Below are positions 48,501 through 54,503 of a DNA stretch of 64,000 bases, in pieces. The position numbers were made by a program, and so were the translations under genes. The stretch's first letter is position 1. Each line of letters begins with the position of its first letter. The DNA comes from Spirochaetaceae bacterium (GTDB lineage: Bacteria > Spirochaetota > Spirochaetia > Treponematales > Treponemataceae), in contig JAFZVC010000037.1 in assembly GCA_017618015.1 (NCBI GenBank), positions 1-64,000 on the forward strand. The letters run 5' to 3'. The notes beneath the pieces are model-generated. The model worked only from the letters and a program-made list of their open reading frames with translations, did no database searches and had not been told where the DNA came from.

Positions 48501-51500
48501 TTATGTTTATCGTTCCTTCTGCTTCGAGTTTTACCTGTGAAGAAGAATCGACAACTTCTTCTTTTTCATAGCGGGAATAAACATTTCCTGCGATTCCCTG
48601 CTGCTTTACAAGGTTCCATTCAGTCCTTATGAGGCTGATTTCAAGAACGGCATCGTCTCCAGCAAGCGAAAGAAGTGTGTTTTTCACGTTATCTCTGCCA
48701 GAGACGGCTGTTCCGTCCGGGAATGCCAGCTTGTACTTAAATGTCTGTGTCTCGTTTGTTCTTGCGAACGCTGATGATGAAGCCTGCTTTGAAAGACCAG
48801 CGTAGAACGAAGCGGGGTGAACTATAGCAGCGCCTGCTGTTGCTATCTGCTGATTTGAGGCGTCCGTTACGCTTGCGGAAACTCTGTAGCGGTAAGGCGC
48901 GCCTTTAAGGTTTTCGCCACCCGTTTTACACGAAAGCTCTGCTTTTCCCTCCGCGTCAAGGGAACCGTTGCTGTCATCAATATAAGTCCTGTTTTCGGAC
49001 GTGTCAGACGGACCAAAACGGAAGTCTTTGAATTCCGGCTCGTCAGAAGTGAAGTACCACGGTTCTCTGAACCAGTTTGCTTCGTAGGACGCGGAGGAAA
49101 GCGCGCCGCCTGCGAGATACGATGCTGAAAGAGAAGCCGGGATATTGTCGCCGGAAATAACAGGGGTAGAAGGCATTTCGAGCGCAGTCTGGAACTTAAG
49201 CCGCTCAAAATATGCGATCTTAACCTCTATATATGGGTCGTAGTAAGACTGTTTGTTGGAGCCTTCACGAGTGTAGCGTATCTTGTATGTACCCGGCTCC
49301 AAATCTTCCGGAAGCGTGAACGAGCCGTAGAAGCCGCCGGACTCTGATGTCGTGCCTGTCTGCGTGTCGTATATTTCGGCGTTCCACCAGTATGAGTCTT
49401 CAAGAACGAGAGTATAGTTTCCGGTGTACGGCGTATAAGAGCCAGCTTGTCTGTCTCTGTCGATGCCGCGGAATGTTACGGTCTCACCAGGCTTGTACAA
49501 GCCGCGGTCACAGAACATGAACGTCTTTTGTTGTGGCGTTAATGCAGATGCTATGTCCGAAGTGTAATAAACACCGTCTCTCCACGGGCTGTGGCTTTCC
49601 GGGAAGAACGTAACGGCATCGTCAGCCGTTGTTACGTAAATTGCCGGAGTGTTATCTCTTGAGTAATCTCTGTTGTCGAAGAACTTGATAGCCTCTGTTG
49701 TGTCGTATTCAAGGACTGCAAGACCGTTTTTGTCAGATACGGCTTTCGCGAAATACATGCCGTTTTCTATTTTCTGAAGAGAAGCGTTCGTAATTCCGTT
49801 GTATAGATAAACAGTCGCGCCTTCAACAGGCTTGCCGTCCGAAAGCTTTGATACAAGGACAGCTGTTTTATTCACACCCATTCTGGCTGTAACACCAAGG
49901 TTAGTAACCTGTATCGTCGTTGAATTAGTGGTTTTGTATATAGAACTGCTATAGTTAGATTTTGTGTTTACAAGCGCTTCAAATCGGATTGAGCCTTTCC
50001 CGTTCGTAAGATAAGGATCAAGAAGAACTTCTTCAAAAAGACGCTTGTTTCTTGGCTCTGTCTTAAGATCAACGGCACCTTCCGTTCCGGCTGGTATTGA
50101 TATTGAATTGTATCCCCTGTATGCATCAAGAGGAGTGTCGGTTTTTACGACCTTGTAACGGGAGTCTGCCGCAATATTCTGATACTCGAAAAGCATTTTG
50201 TGCGGGAACTGCGCTTCAAGAATCTGGATTCCTGAATTCTGGAACTGAACGTAGCTGCTCGCATCTGGAACTGAAATTCTGATTTTGTTTATTTCGCCGA
50301 GTTTTCTGCCATACATGTCTTCCAAACCAGTGTTAAGAAGGATGGTGTAAGAATCGCCAAAAGTTACCGGAAGACCGTATACAGTGATGTAGCTACCCGA
50401 AATGTCGATGTTGTCCTTTGTAATCGGCATGTACGGTTGTGTGGAGATATTCGCAAGAACTGTGTCGGCCTTGACCGGATGCGACATATAAATATTTACA
50501 GGATTTGTGTATTTGCCGTATGTCGTTCCTTTGTAATAGTCTTTATAACGGAAGTGAGAAAGTGATTTGTATTGAAAGATTTCCGGTTTTTTTGTACCAC
50601 CGTTGACTGTCAGCTGTACTGTCGTTTCAAACGGAATGTCTGATGTTATATGATACGTAACCGTGTCAGGCAGAGACTGTGTTACTGTGAACTCTGCCTT
50701 TTTATAGCCTATGGTTATAAGCGAAATCTCTTTGACTTCTTCAGCGGAAATATCGTAATTGAACTGTACTCTTAACTCTTTTGCCGCTTCAGGCGGAACA
50801 TCGTTAACAGAAACATATTCTTTGTTCTTTATGCTCCATTCGTAACCGGGCTGGGACCACTCTATCTCAAGCGGCGCAGCCTCCGTTGAGAATTCTGTAG
50901 TGCCGGTGAGCGTCTTTCCGCTGACCGAGCGCATAGCCGGGTTCAGTTTTATTGTATAAACTTGGCGAGGATTACAGTTTTCTGTCGCATCAAAGCTTAA
51001 AAGGCTTGTTCCGTACCAGCGGAAAACACCTTTAAGCGGTGGCTCTATCTCCATGTATGGAGAGACTGATGACTGTTCGCTCAAAGCGGCGAGCGGAACA
51101 ATTGGCTCTGAAAAGAGCACGTAAAAAGATGGGCGCTTTACATCAGATGGAATTGTACCCTGCGGGCCCCAGTCTTCGACGGAGAATGATCCTAAGTTGC
51201 TTCCAGTCTGCATATTGACTGGAATTGATGAACCAACGGATGTCGTCTTTTTTTCGGAATAGTCAGTCTTATATTCTGTTATCGCGCGAAGTCCGGGAAT
51301 TACAGACTGAGAGCCTTGTCCCTGCTTGCTTGCGGCATTAGAAGTCTGGGCTGTTTTGTTGATGACAGCGGCTTCAGACTCTGGAAGATACGGAGTGTAG
51401 TCAAGCGTGAAAAAATTATCAGGATTTATGAATTTATCCTGCATGTAAGAATCGGGGATTGTTTCTTTCTTTTCTGTGACCGTTTCCTGCGTATTTAAGG

Positions 51501-51645
51501 TAGCATTTGTTTCAACTTTGTTTTCTTCAAGTGTAGCGTTTGAGGCATTGCTTTCAGGTTCCTGCTTTGAGCAACAGGTGAATAAAGTCACTATAAGCAG
51601 TATAACAGATACGCGAAAGAGAAACGATTGCTGTCTTGACTTCAT
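45526..51645 (-). CDS. Bacterial alpha-2-macroglobulin lipoprotein (YfhM-like) with thioester
   Basis: A 2039-aa envelope protease trap. The N-terminus is a lipoprotein signal (VSVILLIVTLFTCCSK) with a lipobox ending in Cys. A low-complexity linker (residues about 30-120) is followed by MG-type beta domains. YPYGCLEQQSAKVLPL contains the CLEQ thioester (C1541) that covalently traps attacking proteases; the bait region should lie near residue 1150-1250. The helical thioester domain follows (about 1500-1830) and then the receptor-like C-terminal domain. At 6.1 kb it is the largest gene here. It starts the unit with pbpC. Lipidation by the Lnt encoded nearby would anchor it in the periplasm. Confidence 0.94.
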   Translation of the reverse strand: MKSRQQSFLFRVSVILLIVTLFTCCSKQEPESNASNATLEENKVETNATLNTQETVTEKKETIPDSYMQDKFINPDNFFTLDYTPYLPESEAAVINKTAQTSNAASKQGQGSQSVIPGLRAITEYKTDYSEKKTTSVGSSIPVNMQTGSNLGSFSVEDWGPQGTIPSDVKRPSFYVLFSEPIVPLAALSEQSSVSPYMEIEPPLKGVFRWYGTSLLSFDATENCNPRQVYTIKLNPAMRSVSGKTLTGTTEFSTEAAPLEIEWSQPGYEWSIKNKEYVSVNDVPPEAAKELRVQFNYDISAEEVKEISLITIGYKKAEFTVTQSLPDTVTYHITSDIPFETTVQLTVNGGTKKPEIFQYKSLSHFRYKDYYKGTTYGKYTNPVNIYMSHPVKADTVLANISTQPYMPITKDNIDISGSYITVYGLPVTFGDSYTILLNTGLEDMYGRKLGEINKIRISVPDASSYVQFQNSGIQILEAQFPHKMLFEYQNIAADSRYKVVKTDTPLDAYRGYNSISIPAGTEGAVDLKTEPRNKRLFEEVLLDPYLTNGKGSIRFEALVNTKSNYSSSIYKTTNSTTIQVTNLGVTARMGVNKTAVLVSKLSDGKPVEGATVYLYNGITNASLQKIENGMYFAKAVSDKNGLAVLEYDTTEAIKFFDNRDYSRDNTPAIYVTTADDAVTFFPESHSPWRDGVYYTSDIASALTPQQKTFMFCDRGLYKPGETVTFRGIDRDRQAGSYTPYTGNYTLVLEDSYWWNAEIYDTQTGTTSESGGFYGSFTLPEDLEPGTYKIRYTREGSNKQSYYDPYIEVKIAYFERLKFQTALEMPSTPVISGDNIPASLSASYLAGGALSSASYEANWFREPWYFTSDEPEFKDFRFGPSDTSENRTYIDDSNGSLDAEGKAELSCKTGGENLKGAPYRYRVSASVTDASNQQIATAGAAIVHPASFYAGLSKQASSSAFARTNETQTFKYKLAFPDGTAVSGRDNVKNTLLSLAGDDAVLEISLIRTEWNLVKQQGIAGNVYSRYEKEEVVDSSSQVKLEAEGTINITPKKAGYHTLRIETKDSNGRSVITDYTFFVTGSVNSWWYSGSTASMKLTPDQSQYNPGDTAHVLLESPLPSGDYLITTEREGIFTEEVRHFDSSIQVLDIPVARNYVPVFYLSISSYSVRTEAPHHEYGEKDVDKPQGYFGVTPIYVNPYVKAFSLTIDTGSDAYRPGEEATVTITATKGGKPLANAEITLMAVDRGVLDLINYHVPDPISFYYNESNFPLCVKGGDDRSYLMDPVTYETKNLAGGDSDSSGDDKIEERKDFNPTAVFEPSLVTDKDGKVVCKFKLPDTLTTYRLTAFGVEGELLALQEDEFAVKNPINVQQVMPRRLRVRDTAEMGVILTNLDGVPHEMEVSLSFTEPDASSENGVAVKAGSAFVDGVSKHKVTVGAGSTIAVYFDAAATDAGTVNAVFRTTCPGVLNERLVCPIVIEKPYIYETFSTTGVVAEDEENAEETVIIPSFAEDGKGSISITLDATRLGTLGSAVNYVFAYPYGCLEQQSAKVLPLVLFEDYIDMFSMDMDEKITDIRSCVKSFFKSWADCQLSNGSFGYWPDSTRGNPFVSARIAHIIQLASERGYTKAEIAIDKSALLKALKNFLNNVSLGGYNYYYISNHDKAYIYYVLAISGDKSVKESNLRALIEDSQTPISNLVYVGLASYNLYGSNSSITKECFERTRAFIRPGTQGADITYPEMDDWFEPYAGTKDEQLALLVKFYSIMDPSDKMISRLIFTLLNNQKAGYWSNTSTTASVLDAFYTVIKSTNLDNVDITAATGLGSTQLAKTNFEGAAAKPFKKVIEFSDDIFKGLKSGITLPLTFSRSGTGSLYYTASLTYALPYESLAARDEGIGISYIIYDDATGEEIKPASSSSSVVELESGRIYRAKLTVSSPRDRTFIALRAPVPSGAEILDATFITTAMGNENPDDDRYDWRYYNHSAIYDNEIQYFWDSFSKGHTSTTFKFRAVRKGVFPTPPVTAECMYEPEVLGRTEGLLYTIK

Positions 51646-51685
51646 TTGTATAACTCCTTTTGAGGTATTAACTGACTGTGATTGT

Positions 51686-52813
51686 TTACGAGATCATGCT
51701 TTGAATAAGTCCGCTTCCTGCGGTGACATCCGTTTTGAGTCGTTTTCCTATTATATCATGAAAAAACTCAGGTGACATCCCCGGTGTAAGAATTTTTTCT
51801 GTTCTTAGTACGGATATATCTTTTTTCCGGATACGCTGTCCGGCTTTCATATCACCCATTACGTGTATTGATCGGTTCGTCCTGGTATAGTTTTGTTCCT
51901 CTGACGGGGCAAGTTTTTTCTCGCCGTCGCCCATGATTGCTTCAATCGTATCTTCACCGAACATATCGTACAGTTCCGCGATAACCATATCGTGGTCAAG
52001 CTGCTCTAACTCACGGACTTTGGTTGTCATCAATGAGAACTGATCCGGTGTCAATGCCACAGGGTCGTCAAGGCCGTCCGTCTCTTTGCTGAGCGTTATA
52101 TGCTTTTCTATGATGCGCCCGCCTGCCGCGACTGAAATGAGCGGAACAAGAAGAGGGTCGAGCGAATGATCGCTTACGCCCGTCTGTATGCCGAGCTTTT
52201 TTGAAAGCGTTGATATAAGCGAAAGATTGTATTCTGTTTCTGGAGCGGGGTAGCATGTTATACAGTGCAAAAGCGATACAGGCGGCAGCCGGTGCTTGCC
52301 TGTGGATGAATAAAGCGGTTTCAGTATTTTGAGCGCTTTTTCTATGTCGGTCATGAGCGAGACCCCGGACGAAAGAACGACGGGTATGCGTCTGCTGAAA
52401 AGACATGTCTCAAGCCTAGCAAGCTCTTTCAGCATAGGGTAGTGGTTAAGCTCAGGGGACGCGATTTTTATTAAATCGGGCTTGAGAGCATAAAGTCTTC
52501 TAAGGCTTTTTATGCCGAACGGCGAGCAGCCAAAATCGAGCCCTTTCTGCTTTGTGTATCTTTGTACACTGAGATAAAAAGATATTGGCTGCTCAAGTGA
52601 TTTGAAGCGCTCGTAAAGGCTTATGGAACCTGTAGGAAGCTGAACATATCCTGTTTTTGGATGAAGAATCTCGTCGGCATAAATCCATTGGAATTTAGCG
52701 CAATCTGCGCCTGCATTTTTAGCGGCGTCAATCAGCTCGTATGCTTTTTCAAGGGAGCCACCATGCGAAGTGCCAATTTCGGCTATTATGTATGTACTGG
52801 CTTGATCGGGCAT
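51686..52813 (-). CDS. spsE: NeuB/SpsE-family sialic acid-type synthase
   Basis: A 375-aa member of the NeuB family, which condenses phosphoenolpyruvate with an amino-sugar to make nonulosonic acids (sialic, legionaminic or pseudaminic acid). Visible: AEIGTSHGGSLEKAYELIDA then AKNAGADCAKFQ at the N-terminus (TIM barrel), DFGCSPFGIKSL, IKIASPELNHYP and VSDHSLDP. The C-terminal SAF domain (about 310-375) includes GDMKAGQRIRKKDI. Homologues are annotated SpsE in T. pallidum. Which sugar is formed cannot be told; a role in flagellin or surface glycosylation is a guess. It starts 6 nt after TAAAAT with no Shine-Dalgarno. Confidence 0.82.
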   Translation of the reverse strand: MPDQASTYIIAEIGTSHGGSLEKAYELIDAAKNAGADCAKFQWIYADEILHPKTGYVQLPTGSISLYERFKSLEQPISFYLSVQRYTKQKGLDFGCSPFGIKSLRRLYALKPDLIKIASPELNHYPMLKELARLETCLFSRRIPVVLSSGVSLMTDIEKALKILKPLYSSTGKHRLPPVSLLHCITCYPAPETEYNLSLISTLSKKLGIQTGVSDHSLDPLLVPLISVAAGGRIIEKHITLSKETDGLDDPVALTPDQFSLMTTKVRELEQLDHDMVIAELYDMFGEDTIEAIMGDGEKKLAPSEEQNYTRTNRSIHVMGDMKAGQRIRKKDISVLRTEKILTPGMSPEFFHDIIGKRLKTDVTAGSGLIQSMIS

Positions 52814-52819
52814 ACAAAT

Positions 52820-52848
52820 ATTTTAGAACTTAATTGTAAATAAAACAA
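52820..52848 (-). promoter_or_regulatory. Promoter of spsE, leaderless type
   Basis: TTGTTT (52848-52843), 17 nt, TAAAAT (52825-52820) on the minus strand; the ATG at 52813 follows after 6 nt. Confidence 0.5.
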
Positions 52849-52896
52849 GAGAAGTATACCTCGCATTTGTTGCGGTTTTTTGCATTTATTTGGTAA

Positions 52897-52926
52897 TTGA
52901 CACGTTTTTTTTGTTTATGTTATTAT
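52897..52926 (+). promoter_or_regulatory. Promoter of yebC
   Basis: TTGACA (52897-52902), 18 nt, TATTAT (52921-52926). A leader of about 55 nt with AAGGAGT before the ATG at 52989 follows. It is divergent from the spsE promoter. Confidence 0.7.
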
Positions 52927-52988
52927 TAACCGTTATATATCCAATGTATTTAAACGCAGCGAATAATGCTGTTATATAAGGAGTTCCA

Positions 52989-53726
52989 ATGTCTGGACAC
53001 AGTAAATGGGCGACTATTAAACACGCCAAGGGTGCAGCTGATGCAAAGCGCGGTCAGCTTTTTACGAAGTTTATCAAGGAAATTTCTATTGCTGCCCGTA
53101 TGGGTGGTGGCGATCCTAATGCGAACCCACGCCTTAGGACAGCTATTCTTAAGGCACGTGCATCAAACATGCCTAAGGATAATATCGAGCGCGCTATTAA
53201 GAAAGGTACCGGTGAGCTTGGAAACGCGGTATTCGAAGAGAAAACTTACGAGGGATACGGACCTGCAGGTGTTGCTATCCTTGTAGAAGTTCTTACGGAC
53301 AACAACAACCGTGCTGCTGCAAATATCCGCAACATCTTCTCTAAGACAGGCGGAAATCTTGGTGCAACAGGTTCTGTATCTTATATGTTCGCAAGAAAAG
53401 GTGTTATCGAGTATGATGCCGAAGCTGTTAGCGAAGACGAGATTATGGACGCTGGTCTTGAGGCTGGTGCAGAAGATATCGTAAACGAGGACGGAGTTAT
53501 TACAGTAACAACTGATCCTAACGATTTCGCAACTGTTCTTGAGGCTCTTCAGGCTAAGGGATATGAGTCAGTTTCTGCCGAGGTTTCGATGGTTCCTGAT
53601 ACATACTCAGCACTCGACAATGAGCAGGCTGCAAAGCTCCAGAAGCTTATCGATCGTCTCGAAGAAGATGATGACGTTCAGAACGTTTACCACAACGGTG
53701 AGTTCCCGGAAGGATTCGAGGGCTAA
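52989..53726 (+). CDS. yebC: YebC/PmpR-family transcriptional regulator or translation factor
   Basis: A 245-aa protein of the highly conserved YebC family (MSGHSKWATIKHAKGAADAK at the N-terminus, then FTKFIKEISIAARMGGGDPN, and the block GYGPAGVAILVEVLTDNNNR). Family members have been described as DNA-binding regulators, and more recently as factors that relieve ribosome stalling at proline runs. Which activity applies here cannot be told. It lies directly upstream of ruvC, the classical yebC-ruvC neighbourhood, but a strong terminator separates the two genes. Confidence 0.95.
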   Translation: MSGHSKWATIKHAKGAADAKRGQLFTKFIKEISIAARMGGGDPNANPRLRTAILKARASNMPKDNIERAIKKGTGELGNAVFEEKTYEGYGPAGVAILVEVLTDNNNRAAANIRNIFSKTGGNLGATGSVSYMFARKGVIEYDAEAVSEDEIMDAGLEAGAEDIVNEDGVITVTTDPNDFATVLEALQAKGYESVSAEVSMVPDTYSALDNEQAAKLQKLIDRLEEDDDVQNVYHNGEFPEGFEG

Positions 53727-53762
53727 TCGTTTTTAACGAAAACTAACCATACTGTTTTCCTT

Positions 53763-53797
53763 ATCCCCTGATGTTCATTCGTCAGGGGATTTTTTTT
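53763..53797 (+). terminator. Rho-independent terminator after yebC
   Basis: ATCCCCTGA (53763-53771) pairs perfectly with TCAGGGGAT (53782-53790) and is followed by eight T. Confidence 0.9.
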
Positions 53798-53801
53798 GCT
53801 A

Positions 53802-53831
53802 GTGGCAAATAATCTCCTTTTACTGTATATT
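53802..53831 (+). promoter_or_regulatory. Promoter of ruvC, leaderless type
   Basis: GTGGCA (53802-53807) and TATATT (53826-53831) with an 18-nt spacer; the ruvC ATG follows after 6 nt. The -35 is weak (4 of 6). Confidence 0.4.
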
Positions 53832-53837
53832 AACGTT

Positions 53838-54332
53838 ATGCAGCAACAAAACGGCGTTTTGCGCGTCCTTGGAATTGATCCCGGTCTGGCATCTACCGGA
53901 TGGGGAATCGTTGATTTTTATCAGAACCGCTTCAAAATTGTAGCCTACGGAGTTATAGAGACAAGCGCAGACGCTCCTCGTGGAGAGCGTCTTTCTGCAA
54001 TTTATTCAAGAATCACAAATATACTGATGGAATATCATCCGGCGGAAGCTGGCATGGAAACTCTTTATTTCGCCAAGAACGTTACGAGCGCGATGGCTGT
54101 AGCGGAAGCTAGGGGAGTCGTAACTCTCTGCCTTTCACAGAATTGTGTGCTGCTTGGCGAATATACGCCTATCGTGATAAAGCAGTCTGTCTCTGGGTGC
54201 GCGACAGCCGACAAAAAACTTGTTCAGAATTTTGTGAAAATGCTTTTGGGAATGGAAGATATCCCAAAGCCAGATCATGCGGCTGACGCGCTTGCGGCGG
54301 CGATAACGCACATAAACATAAGGCGCGTTTAG
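53838..54332 (+). CDS. ruvC: Crossover junction endodeoxyribonuclease RuvC
   Basis: RuvC (164 aa) resolves Holliday junctions by symmetric nicking. All four acidic residues appear in context: VLGIDPGLASTGWG (Asp), AGMETLYFAKNVTSAMAVAE (Glu), and the C-terminal PDHAADALAAAITH (Asp pair). KQSVSGCATADKKLVQ is also typical. The ATG at 53838 (MQQQNGVLRVLG) is chosen over an open-frame TTG at 53796, which falls in the terminator. No Shine-Dalgarno is present; TATATT ends 6 nt before the ATG. ruvA and ruvB are not here. Confidence 0.94.
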   Translation: MQQQNGVLRVLGIDPGLASTGWGIVDFYQNRFKIVAYGVIETSADAPRGERLSAIYSRITNILMEYHPAEAGMETLYFAKNVTSAMAVAEARGVVTLCLSQNCVLLGEYTPIVIKQSVSGCATADKKLVQNFVKMLLGMEDIPKPDHAADALAAAITHINIRRV

Positions 54333-54358
54333 CCGCCAATACCATAAGCTTTCAATCT

Positions 54359-54446
54359 CAGTGCTCTCGCCAACATTCTGCAATAGCCACAAGTTCAGCA
54401 CTTCGTGCTTCAATAGTGTCTATTTCAGAATGTTGTCTACGCACTG
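54359..54446. repeat. Long hairpin repeat, copy 2 (convergent gap)
   Basis: An 88-bp imperfect palindrome: CAGTGC / GCACTG, CAACATTCTG / CAGAATGTTG, and an apical AGCAC-TTC-GTGCT stem. It shares with copy 1 (24459-24553) the internal-loop strings CCACAAGTTCAG and CTTCAATAGTG, while the stem sequences differ by compensating changes. CCTAAGTTAAT at 54469-54479 is the reverse complement of the motif flanking copy 1. It lies between convergent ruvC and the GH3 gene. Confidence 0.75.
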
Positions 54447-54503
54447 AAAAAACGCATAATTAATAGCACCTAAGTTAATGGCATTGGCGTAGCCTCGTCA
54501 TGT

